In this document: piece after piece, positions 1 through 12,800 of the stretch
Layout of the letters: each line of letters opens with the position of its first letter
How positions within the stretch are numbered: the first letter of the stretch is position 1
Assembly: GCA_025617745.1 (NCBI GenBank)
Contig: CM046859.1
Coordinates: 24,676,006-24,740,005, forward strand
Reading direction: 5' to 3'
Length of the DNA stretch: 64,000 nt
From: Heliocidaris erythrogramma
Lineage: Eukaryota > Echinodermata > Echinoidea > Camarodonta > Echinometridae
Notes under the pieces: model-generated
What the model was told of the DNA's origin: nothing
Seen by the model: only the letters and a program-made list of their open reading frames with translations
The model's database searches: none
Made by a program: the position numbers and the translations under genes

Positions 1-48
1 AACAGCAACAACCGACAACCACAAACAACAACCACAACAAAAACTGAC

Positions 49-327
49 CATCACGAATCATGATGTCGTGGAAGTCCCAAGCCACAGCGGTAAAGTCGAA
101 CTCCTGTGCGTTCTCGACATCCGCGGGTATCACGCCGATTCCCCTCCCGTATTTCTTGGCAGAAGCCAGGATACTATTCCAATAAACGTACCCATCATGG
201 TAGGCCACACCCCTGGGGGCGATGTCAGATCTCTCTAGGAGGACCGTTCGATTTCCGCCGTTCACGTCAATGACCTCAATGGTGCTGTTCTGAAGAGCAG
301 GCGAGGAGGTAAAGAAAATGCGCTGGC
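49..327 (-). CDS. YWTD propeller exon, last one inside the window
   Basis: Encodes [31 protein letters not shown] and [13 protein letters not shown], i.e. one blade and the start of the next. The acceptor CTTTTAG fits. The donor G|GTCAGT leaves phase 1, so at least one more exon must lie beyond the left edge. Confidence 0.8.
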
Positions 328-3300
328 CTAAAAGAAGGTGACAAAAGATTAGGTAATATTTCACTATACTTCCCTATGGCAAATACTCCTGGACAACTAC
401 TCCCACAACTACCCCCTTGGACAATACCAACGGATAGTTAGCCCCGGGCAAGTACGCCCTTTCAAATTAATCCAAATTACCCCAAAGATACAAATGAGTC
501 ATTAAGAAGTTATAGTTGTCCGGGGGTAGTCGTCAAGGTGTATCCTATAGATAAGGGTAGTTCTCCGGTAGTCCAGGGAGTAGTCGTTCTTACAGGAGAA
601 AGAGATCAGTAGATAATGAAACGTTAATTTAAAAAAATGCAAGTGCAGGCCTAGATCTTACTTCTATACAAGAGAAGAACAAAAACGAGAAACCAAACCA
701 AACTAAATATCGTAAGGGGAAGAGTGCCGGATCCTGGGGTGATAAAAAAAGATGAAAGAGAATATAGGATGGTAAGGAGTTATCATTTTTTTATGATTAT
801 GGTCATAAATAAGTAGATATTAATATATCGATATATATTGATATAAATTTGACAAATAGACATACAAACAACTATGGCGACTCTCCTGGAAATAAATACG
901 GAGGACAGCAATGGGGCAATTTGACTTAGCTATATACGCACCGTTATTCTCTCATTTTGATTTTTCACAATATACATATAATTTTGAGTTTCGGGTTAAA
1001 GTTTACCTATTCCTGGGGGGGGGGCTGGATAGGCCCTATATAATTTTATATTTCTTAATTATCCTCAGTCTGTGATTACATGCAGTAGAAAGGTTTGTAA
1101 TATTTTCATAACGACAAACATTACAATTGAACTGTTTCCATAGAAACCAACCTTTTCTGTCCCAGGCCACGCCCATGATGGACAGTGAATCATCGTAAAG
1201 GAGGATTTTCTGGTCACTACCGTCTACCATCATCCGATAAATTGCAGTCGTGTTCGTCACCAAAAGATAACTGTATGATATGAATTAGTGAAGAAATGTA
1301 ATATATTAAATACTCCCCGACATGCAACGTAAAGTGCAAGGATACTACATTACAGGTATCTGCTAGATCTTACAAATATTAGTTTTTCCGAAAAAATTTC
1401 TGCGCCGACAAACAAAGTTTTCTCTCCCTTGGGCTTTATTAATGAATAGCAACGCAGGTGGCGGGCAAATTATGAGTTCGTCAGAGCCATTCATACACAG
1501 AGTTTGACTAACGCAGTTTCAGTTGAGCACAACATAGCGTATACTAGTATTCCTGTGTTGCATGCTTGCCTAGCAAAGCAACATGACTGTGTCATGTTGT
1601 TACCTGCTGGAGACGAGTTGGCCAAACTATGACTGTATAGATTGCTGTGGTTCGTGGACCTGTTATTTCCATATCGCTCCTCGCGTATGTGAATTGGTTT
1701 AGTGGTCGATTGACACTCTGGTCTGCAACGATGCCCAGGGTTCAATCCCGAGAAGCGTGTTTTTGAATCGTGTCGTTAAAGGTCTTTCGCAAACGTAAAT
1801 ATTTCATTATAACATTAAGTTTTGCCTGTGAGCTATTTTTTGCCGTTTTGATTTGATTTTATTTGTTTCCACGTTCAGTTTACATATAATGTATGTACAA
1901 TGAGAAAGCAAATATATACGTATATAAATCAAATGGCATAATACAAAGGGTAATAATAACAGCTCAGTATAGTAAATATTTTCCAGTAGTAATAGTAAAC
2001 GCATACAGTATATACAGAAGTGGAGGAACCTATTAATAGCGAGGATTGTCGAGTTAGGTCCGCATTTAGCAAAGAAAAGGAGGTGGAAAGTAGAATTGGT
2101 GAGATCAAGATGAGAAGAAACAAAGCATGGCAATCAGTACATGGAAACAGAACAGAACATGAAAAGACTAAATAATTGTAGAGAGGGAAAGGGAGAGAGA
2201 GAGAGAGAGAGAGAAGAGAGAAGCGAAGTGCAGATCGAGATCAGCAACCATGCAGCATATTCTGTGATGAGAAAACAAGGGTGTTTCAATAATGCGTAAA
2301 GATGGATAGGGGAAGGATATTAATTTGTATATGGGTTCAGCAAAAGAGATTTCAGTTCTTTTTTTTTACACGGTGCAGTCTCTCTTAAGGTTTGGATCGA
2401 GACTGTTCCAAAATTTGGGACCTGTAAAGACGAAAGTTTTGTGAGCTAAGAGCGTTCTCGTGCGGGGAAGATGGAAAAAGTTTGATTGTCTTGTCGGGTA
2501 GTTGTGCAGTGTATTGTCAGTTAAGAACAAGTCTGCGAGAGCATTCGGAAGTTCATTATCAATTAGTTGGAACATAAATTGACCCAGATTAGAAGGTATA
2601 AGTCAGACACTTTGAGAACTTTATTACTATGAAAAAGCTGGTCAGTATGTGAGAGATAACCTGTAAGGGATACAATCCTCATGGCCTTTAAACAATTTTT
2701 TTTGTAGAAGTAATAAACTGTTTAATTGCTGCGCGGTAGAGTTGCCCCATGCTAAAATGTCATAATTAAGATATGGAAAACATAAGGTTAAGTATATAAA
2801 GAAATAACAAAGAAAAAAATAGTTCAGCATATTTATTACTCCTATATGTTTCTCGAAATCTGTTTTGACAAGTTATCAGTATGTGGATTCCAGGAGAGCT
2901 TGTCGTCAATTATTATACCTACGAATTTTGTAGTTTTTTCGATAGTTGTGTTATCAAAAAGAATATTATCAGGCATGGATTAAAGAGAAATGCTGAAGAG
3001 CATGTAATTTGTTTTCTTTAGGTTTAGAGACAACTTGTTCGCCCTTATCCAGTCCGTTACATGTTTCAACTTGGAATTGACTGTTGAAAGTAAAATAGCT
3101 GGGTCTCGATGCTAGAAAAAGAGATTGGAATCATCAGCAAACAATATAAAAGATAAAAATAGAGCAATTTTTTTCATTAATGTATAAGATAAAAAGCAAG
3201 GGTCCGAGGAGAGATCCTTGTGGCACTCCATAATTTACTGGTTTAATTGAAGAACTGTGTCCATTGAGTGACAAATATTGGTTTCTACTAGATAGGTAAT

Positions 3301-6048
3301 TCCTGAACCTATCCTATTGTGTTAATAATAGTTAAGACTGCATGGGAAGTGCTATGGTTTTCTCTAAATCCAAATTGGAAGGAAGTTGCAAAAACATTGT
3401 TGTCTTTAAGAAAGCAGAAAGGATACCATACGTTTGTATATTATTTTTCAAGGATTTTCGATAGTGAAGTTATGAGTGAGATGGGTCTGAAATTACTAAG
3501 GTCGAGTTTGTTTTCTTTCTTGAAAATGGGGACGACTTTTGCAGTTTTCATTTTGCTCGAAATTACTCCTGAGTTTCTCCTGCGAGTTTATAGAGACAGG
3601 TTAAAAATGTGCATTAGGGGTTCTACTATATTTGTTTTAATATAATATTGTCTAGACTATCGTGGCCGTGGCTTTTTTTTTTATTTGGTAGATCATTTAT
3701 TATTATTACTACTTCGTAAATGGTGACTTATACCTCTCCAAGTCTGAACGAGCGCCCCTACATTATTTGCATGTATATCAATAATAACAAAAGAACAACA
3801 CAACAACACAATTTTCACACCTTCGGTCTGAGACATGGGCAACAGCTACATGCTGGACCTCAATGTCGGTAGTAATGGTCCAGTAGAAGTCCGCATCCGG
3901 GAGATTCACAGCATGGATTGTGTTACCGCGTGCTACGGCGTACAACATACGACCAATCTGGTCCACGGCAACAGACTTTGCAGCACGGTTGACTGGAAGT
4001 GACAGATGACAGTGATGTCCATAAAATGGGAGTCACAAAGAAAAAAAAACGAGGTAGATGAAATAGTAGGATATGAGAAATATATGGGGGAAATTAAAAA
4101 AAGGAGAGATGGCACTGAAAACGCATGTTTCTTTCTAGTTCCCTTTTAAAAATTATGAATAGTGTCATGTTCTTTGTGATATTTCGCTCTCTGCATCCCC
4201 GTCTGCATAAGTATGTAGGGAAGCGGAAAAGTATTTTTTTTTCTTTTTATGGAGCATCAGCGTGCCGACCCGGTGGTAGGAGGAATGAACCCGCCCCCCC
4301 CCCCCCCACACACACTCACACTCACAAACACCGTTAATATATATATATATATATATATATTAACGTGGCAAAATGCAGCATAATGCAGCTTAATGTCTAA
4401 AGAACATGCAGCAAAACATTAACTTCAATGGCACCGATATTTAAAAAGTAGACAAATTTGTGTTCCTTGGAAGTGTCGTCCCCTCAGTAACAGAAGATGT
4501 GAAAAGGCGTGTCACCCTGGCTGCTTGGGCATTTGGGAGACTGAAATCTAAAATCTGATCAAATCAGGATATTCCACGATCTTTGAAAGTGGGATTTTTA
4601 AATCCTCATTCTACCAAAAGCTACATAATGGAGCGGAAAACTGGACATTAAAGAAGGCAGACAAAAGCAAGCTACTGACATTAGAAATGAGGTGCCTTCG
4701 AACAATAGCAGGGGTTCATCTTGTAGACAGAACCAGAAATGAGGGCATTCGACGATCTCTAAAGATAACAAAGTCAATCTGTGAAGAAGTATAGGCAAGA
4801 GACGCTTGAGATGGTTTGAGTACATGATTAGAATGCCCCATGATCGCCTTCCCCGGAGCGACTTTGCTGCCCCGCAAAGCCATCGGGACGCCCACCTCTC
4901 AGATGGAGGGATCAGATCAAATGTGATGTAGGATCATCCCTGGAGGCTGCCGAGAGCCTAACCATGGACAGGGCTGCATGGAGGAGGCTCATGACTCATG
5001 GGAGAGCAAAGGGACGCTCCATCCCATGGGTGTCGATCCCGGGGGGGGGGGGGGCTGTATTATCATACATGATACATTAACATAAAACTAATAATTATCC
5101 AAACTCATTAAGTTTGAGTTTGAAATACCATCACATTCTTTAATTATTAGAAGTAAGGAAATAAGAAATGCCATAATTTCAAAGTGAAAATATAAAATAA
5201 AATTTGTTCGCTCGCATTATTATTCTCCGCTAAGGGGTTCCGCCCATTGGCGTAGATCCTGGCCTGCATTCCTTCTTTTCTTTAAAACCATTTTAGGATG
5301 CTCCAAAATGCAAATTTTATATACAGATTTTTGAAAATGTCCATGGTGTGGGAGGGGGATACCCCACACCCCCACCCCTGCTCGGTCGCTTAACCCAGTG
5401 GCGTATCTAGGGGGCAGGGGTACATGCCCCGGGCAGCACTTGGAGGGGGCGCAAAAAACGCAGAGGAGCAGAAAAGGAGAGAAAGAAAAAAAAGGGGAAA
5501 TGAAGAAAAGTCATAATCCTGACAGATTATGCGTCCCCAAATTATGCGCAGGTTAAATCCACTAGAAATCTAGTTTTTAAAGGTTTGAAATGCGAAAATT
5601 TTCCAAAGTTCGGTCGCTTTGCTCCCTTGCGAAATTATTTTCTTTCAGGATCTCGTAATTTCGTGCCCCAGTATATAGTTTTTAACTATTTTAAAGGGTT
5701 CAAAATTTGAAAAATTAAAGATGTAATTGCTTTGCTCGCTATTATAGTTTCATATATAATATGAATCCTGCTAAATATTGCGCCCCCATGCAATATAGGA
5801 TAAAGTGTATAAAACAGCATTTGCAAAGGTTCAACATTTGAAAGAAATCTCAACTTCAGGTCGCCTTGCTGAATTTCTCAATTATTTCTAAAGGGTTTTC
5901 ATTAATTTTGCTCCAGATTGTAGAAGTAAGTGAATAGAAAACCGTTTATCAATGTATAAACTTCGAGCTTCTCTACCGCTCAATTGCAAAATTTCCTGAG
6001 TCAAATGCACAAGAAATTGTGTTTTTTAGGGTTAAAAATTGAAAATTG

Positions 6049-6090
<42 letters not shown>

Positions 6091-6783
6091 ATTATTATTA
6101 TTATTATGTATGTGTCTGTGTGTCATGGTGTATATGTATACGCATTCAAACCGATGACATCGAACAAAAGAGAACAATGGGTCATCGGTAGTAATTCAAT
6201 AGGTCATCGGTTTTCAACAATTGGTGAGGTTTATTCCGTCAATGAATTTTGTGACGCAATTCAATAGTGGAGTCATCGGTTGAAATTCGAACAATAGGCT
6301 TACAAACATCTGTGGGCTTACATGGATTCAGTTGTAGGGTATACAAAATACAATAGGGGAAGTTCTTGCGGGTACAAAATATATAGCAGAGAACTATAAT
6401 GTTCCCCACAAATCAATGTGTGTGAGGGTGTGTGTGTGGGTTTACATAGATTCATTTGTGGGGTACAGAGAACAATAGAGTATAATGATGGTCTTTATTC
6501 CGTCATGCTTGTGGGGTACAAAATACAATAGGAGAAGTGCTTGTGGGGTAATAGGAGAAAACAATAAAGTTCCCCACAAATCAATGTGTGTAGAGGTGTG
6601 TGTGTGTGTGTGTGTGTGCGTGCGTGGGTTTACATAGATTGAGTTGTGGGGTACAGAGAACAATAGAGCACAATGATGGCCTTTATTCCGTCATGCTTGT
6701 GGGGTACAAAATACAATAGGAGAAGTGCTTGTGGGGTAATAGGAGAAAACAATAAAGTTCCCCACAAATCAATGTGTGTAGAG

Positions 6784-6814
<31 letters not shown>

Positions 6815-9800
6815 GGTTTACATAGATTGAGTTGTGGGGTACAGAGAACAATAGAGCACAATGATGGCCTTTATTCCGTCATGCTTGTGGGGTACAAAAT
6901 ACTATAGGAGAAGTGCTTGCGGGGTACAAAATACAATAGGAGAAAACTATAAAGTTCCCCAAAAATCAATGTGTGTAGAGGTGTGTGAGGGTGAGTGTGT
7001 ATGTGAGAGTGTGTGTATGCGTGTGTGGGGGTGTGATATGTGGGATACGTAGTCTGGGGAGGGTTTGGCCCGCCCTTGTTTATGAAATAATTTCTGGATA
7101 CGTCACTTGACTGCACAATAGCCCAAATTTAATGTTAATTCATAACACATGTATATTTCATTGACCTCCATTGCACGTGCACACAATTATAATCATGACA
7201 TCCAGATCAATATTTTCAGACTTACTGATATCCATGAGGTTCGGTATTTCGTCGCCCAGCCCCAACGTGTCCCAACGGAACAACTGAACCTCCTCTGATG
7301 AATAAAACAGACGCTGGTCTACAGGGTCGAATGCAAATGCTTCTATTACGGCTGGTGACATAAGTAGGGTTGTAAAAGGACTCAAAGAAGTATTGCCCAC
7401 CCGAATCCGATAGTGTTGTCCGTTTAACACGAAAACAGCGGGCCTGTGACCTGTACACAATCAATAGATTCAAAGAAAGGCATACAACGAAAAAGTTTTT
7501 GTTTGTACGTTGTTTTGTTTTTAAAATTTAATCTTGCTAAATTGATTTACCCAGCTGAAATACTTTTCAAACTTAGTTAGTTCTTCCTAACCCCCGGCCC
7601 TCCTCCGATTGTCTGGAATGTCTCACCCACAATGGACACAATGAATGAGCAAGAGTTTTCATTCCCCGAATAATCCGTAGCTTTACAGGAAACCCTCGTA
7701 AGACCAAGTGCGAAGTCATTGTCAAAGTCATTGTTGAGATCACGATTAGAAGCATTACAGATGACAGAAGGGCTGATATCGGCGTCATCGTAGACGATTG
7801 GCACGATCGTAAGATTCGATTTTGAGGTTCCATTGGTCGAGTATGTTTTGTCCTCGCAGATCATGGTAGGAGGTGTGTTATCTGCATGAGGTAAAGAAAG
7901 AGGATGGAAAATAATTTATGGGGGAACTAGACGGAATTATTACAGAGCAGTGGCGTATCCAGTTCAGTATGAAGCCGCCTCGTCCCTTTTTTTAACCCCC
8001 TCCCCCCCCCCCCCCCCCAACAAAAAAAAATGAACACGGTCTTTGAAACTGCCTGTCCCTCCGTCTGGGCTGAACATTCCGCCCTTTGTCTATGTGTCTC
8101 TTACGGAAGCTTATAAGTGCCAACCAGATAACGAGATAAGAAGACGAGAAGACAAGATTAATGACGAGAAGACGAGTTAGTGGAACTCGGCAAGTCGACT
8201 CATTATGGACAAGAAGACAAGAAGACGAGTTGTTGGAAGTCGGCAAGTCGACTGGTATAAGACGAAAAGACAAAATGACGATTTGTTGAAACTCGGAAAG
8301 TCGACTTGTTTGGTACAAGAAGACGAGTTGACGAGTTATTGGAACTCGGCAAGTGGACTTGTTTAGGACAAGAAGATAAGATGGAGAGTTTTTTGAACTC
8401 GGCAAGTTGACATGTTTAGGACAAGAAGACGAGATGACAAGGTAATGCAATTTGGCAAGTCGTTATCTCGTCTTCTTGTCCCATAAAAATTCGACTTGCC
8501 AAGTTGCATTAACGCGTCATCTCGTGTTCTTCTCCCAAGCAAGTCGACTTGCCGAGTTTCAACAACTCGTCATCTTGTCTTTTCGTCTTATACCAGTCGA
8601 ATTGCCGAGTTCCAACAACTCGTCTTCTTGTCTTCTTGTCCATAATAAGTCGACTTGCCGAGTTCCAATAACTCGTCTTCTCGTCATTAATCTTGTCTTC
8701 TCGTCTTCTTATCTCGTTATCTGGTTGGCACTTATAAGCTTCCGTAGTTTCTGGATATACGCTCCATCAGGGGTCATAATTAAGAGTGGTCCAGCTATAG
8801 GGTCGCTCTTAAAGTGTCACTTATAATTTATATAGCAAAATCGCTTTCAAAATTGCACTTGGTGTATCCTAATAGTACTCTATCTAATGAAGATGTGTAT
8901 ATACTGCAGGCATATAGTCGTACGGTATACAAGGTTTCAAAATATACCACAATTATCCACGACTTAGTCCGGACAATTGCACCAAAGACATTGTGGATAA
9001 TAATTGTGGTATATCTTGATACCTTGTATACCATACGACTATACCTGCAGTATATACACATCTTCATTAGATAGAGTTTTATGATACATCAAGTGCAATT
9101 CTAAAAGCGATTTTGCTATAAATCAAGTGACACTTTAAGGGTGAAACGATAGCTGGAGTACTCTTAATTAGGACCTCTGGGGCCCGTTGCTCAAAACTTG
9201 CGTTTACTCGCAACTCCTAAAACTCAAACGCAACTTTATTTTCAGCCCATCAGAAGTGTGCATTAAGGACTTGCGTTTGATTTTTTTTTTAGTTTTGTGC
9301 AACGGGCCCCTGATGAAGCGTATCCAGAAGGATCCGGGCTAACTCGGTTCTGGGGACAACTCGACCTCTGGCTGAGATATCAAAAAGAGCCGAACCGCTC
9401 GCAAAGACTTGCGTGATTTTTTTTTCACTGATTAAATCTCTCATATTACCCACATACAAGGACATCTGATAAATATGTGTAAAAAAAAATAATAATAATA
9501 GAGGTCATACTGAAGAAGCAAATTTCAACCAAACATGAAATTTAAAGCTATTTAGAGGTCCGGTATGTACCTTGCGCTTCAACCCTGAAACTTCATCGCC
9601 GTGCGATGCCGAGATCGCCCGACTCCAATGTCCTGAGGGTAATTGTCTTTAAAGGGGGATAATTTTCTTGGTGTAATTAGCGTAGAGGTATTGTGGTCTA
9701 GTGGATAAGTCTCCGGACTGCGCGGTACGGGGTTCGAATCCCAGGCGCAGCCTTTGGCAAAGCATAAATCTATATTTGCCACATTCGACCCAGGTGAGGT

Positions 9801-12800
9801 AAATGGGTATATGGTAGGAATTAATATTTCTCAAAATGCTTGAGCGCAGTATAAAGGCAGACGTGCTAAAGCCAGGGTAATGATAATGGAGCCCCAAGAG
9901 TGGCAAATGTGCCAGACATGAGCGCTGTATAAGAACTCACTATTATTATCATTGGGAGTAAATTGTCCGAGGGGGTAATTGTCCTGGGGGTAATTGTACA
10001 ATGAGGGATTGACCGAGGGGTAATAATTTGTCGGGTTGATTGCCCTGGGGCCCGTTGCACAAAACTTGCGTTTAATCGTATAACTCCTAAAAATCAAATG
10101 CAAGTCCTTAATGCGCAATTCTGATTGGCTGAAAATAAAGTTGCGTTTGATTTTCCCGAGTTGCGTTCAAACACAAGTTTTGTGCAACGGGCCCCTGGGG
10201 TAGTTGCCAGGATACGATAATATTACATTTATTTCAGATCTATACTAGACTTTTAAGATATATACCTATGACAGTGATGAAAAAAGAACAGTTTCGTCTG
10301 TTGTTAGTCGAATCTTCCAGTTGACAGGTAACATTCGTCTGTCCCACAGGGAACTTCATTCCAGAGACATGGCTGCACCTCATCGAGGGATGTTCATCGA
10401 CATCATCGATTACGGAGAAACTTATGTTGGCTCCGTCAGAACCTTCGTCCGTGACTCGTTCGATGTTGCCGGGGCAGTGCGGCGCGAAAATGTCAGGCTC
10501 TGCAAAGAAAAGAAGTAATAAATTACAGTTTTATTGTATTTGTACAAATTTGCCAAGTAAAGTTTCGTCATAGCTCTTGCCCCCAAATATCATCTTTCTG
10601 GTTTACCCACCAATTACTGGCTTTCCAAATAGATTATTGCAAATAAACGCTGATGTGTATCTCCCCTCATGACAAAAAAAATGTTTCAATTAGATTGCGT
10701 GAAACCTTGCTTTCTAATATATAAAAGAGCTTCTCCTGTCTGTATTTATAGTAAGCTAAAGAGACGACGACCATGCTGAAAGATGCTCCCCGTAGGATAT
10801 TTTCATAAAATAATATAATTAATTTTAAAAATGAAATTGAGAATACATGTTGGGATGAAATCATACTCAATACAGGATGCAAGCCAAGCCTACATGGTGA
10901 ATTTATGGCAAAGTTCCGCATATTATATGATAAGAATTTCCCCTTTGAAACGCCTAAAAGAAATAAAAGACAATTGAAACCATGGATGACTGATGATTTA
11001 CTTCAGTCAATTCTCCGTAACCCATCTAAAAATAATGAGAATAGATACAAGGAACTATATACGTAACCGAGTAAATTCGTTAAATAAACAGGAGTAAAAC
11101 GACTATTATAAAGAAAAAATTTAATCAGTATAAACATAATGTCAATGGTATTATGTGGTGATTAATAAACTCAATAAAAACAAGAAAAGACAACAAATTC
11201 CGAGTACTTTAGAATGTAATGGTGAACTGTCAACAGATTCTCAAAAGATCTCCAACGACTTTAATGATTTTTTCGTAGATATTGGTTCTAGTTTATGTAA
11301 TTTCGCACCCCAAAGCAATATTAATTTCTGACAATATCTACCTGAACCAAACCCAAACTCGTTGTTTATGTCCCATATTTACAGAACATGAAATATGTAT
11401 AGTAAAAGCCTCCAAGAATAACAGAAAAATTCCCAGAAAAAAAGAAAGTAGCACATTTTCAGAAGTGGATTCAAGGAACAAGTTAACAATTACCGACCTA
11501 TTTCAGTTCTTTGTTTTCTAAGATTTTGGAACGTGTCACTTACAACACAACCTATAATTTCCTAGGAAAGAATAAATGTCTTTTTACAAATCATTTCGGC
11601 TTCCGGCAAGACCACTCAACACATCTTTCAATTTTGGAACTTTCCACCAAAAAAATGATGCATTCGAAGATAATTCATTCGCTAAAGGTGTATTTATTGA
11701 CTTGTCAAAGGCCTTTGATACTATTAAACATAACATTTTACTATCTAAACTTTTTTTATATTTGTAACTTTTACTATCTAAACTTAAAGGGAAATTAACC
11801 TCAGCGTATGAATTAGCTTATTTTGAATGGTGTAGTATATGCCTCTTATTTGATACATGCAATTTCATGTAAAAACACAGGATATAGATATAAATCACTA
11901 TTTTCCAGCCAAGTTATCGTCTGCTAGCAATAATAAGGGGGCTGCCATTACTTTATGTGTACACGAACATATTTTTCATCCCAAGTAAAATTTCCTTCAT
12001 CGTTAACTTGTAATTGATTTTTAGAGGACAAATATATATTAGATAAAGTCACATATTCTGAAATGTAAGTTTAGTTTTATATATTTTTTAAAGGTCTTAA
12101 TTTGTTCATAAAAAATATACTTCATAAAAAATATACGTCAAGGACGGAGAATTGACGTCAAGGACGGAGACAATCGTAACAATACCAAAACAAAGCGAGG
12201 AATCTGCTTTACAGGATGGCTATTAGAACTCATGGGTCGTCAATTATCTAGGCCCATGGCCAATAACAATCGTAATACAATCAGAACAAAGCGACGTATC
12301 TGTTGTAAAGGTAGGCTATTATCAATGCATATGGTACCTAATGGTCCGTGTCATGCACAAAATGGCAGCCTCCATGGAAAGACGTAGCAGACAATAGGTG
12401 CATCTAGAATATCACGTGGGGTTAATTGTCCTTTAATTATGGCATTCATATAATATTCAAATTATCTTTTTGCTAGCTACCTAAATAATCGTCATCAATG
12501 TACTATTTATAATTATACTCAGTGTCTGCTATCTATCAATTTGTTAGCACTCAAACCATCCAGGGGCGGATGGTGTGGGCGGGGGGGGGGGGGGCGTCAC
12601 AGGGGATCCAGGCCCCCCTTTTCTTCTCAAGATTTTTATTTATTTACTTTTTATTTTTTATTTTTTGTGAATTGGATTAATTGTACAAAATTCTGTCCTC
12701 GAGCTGCCCCTTCCCCCTCCCCATTCTTAGAGATTAATCGACGCCCCTGGCTCCGTATATTATGACTTTATGCCTTTACCTAGTTTGTGACACTGTAAGA

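Larger units (their letters stand above)
9620..10240. repeat. GGGGGTAATTGTCC-rich repeat, interrupted by SINE and MITE
   Basis: Short motifs of the type GGGGGTAATTGTCC occur near 9637-9665, several times in 9955-10040 and again after 10195. They bracket the SINE (9680-9955) and the MITE (10048-10194), so both look like later insertions into this repeat. Confidence 0.6.

Noticed and set aside
3319..3645. 108-codon plus-strand open frame
   Set aside because: It is the antisense shadow of the minus-strand LINE reverse transcriptase (NFRPISL / FGFRENHST on the other strand).
6442..6851. Two near-identical minus-strand 73-codon frames
   Set aside because: Produced by the 188-bp tandem repeat and its (GT)n core; the His/Thr runs are translated microsatellite.
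8452..8826. 124-codon plus-strand frame resembling a minus-strand frame at 7992-8450
   Set aside because: The two frames are mirror images created by the foldback palindrome.
9685..9755. tRNA gene
   Set aside because: Good A and B boxes but no pairing acceptor stem, and the sequence continues into a SINE body and tail shared with 38455-38715.
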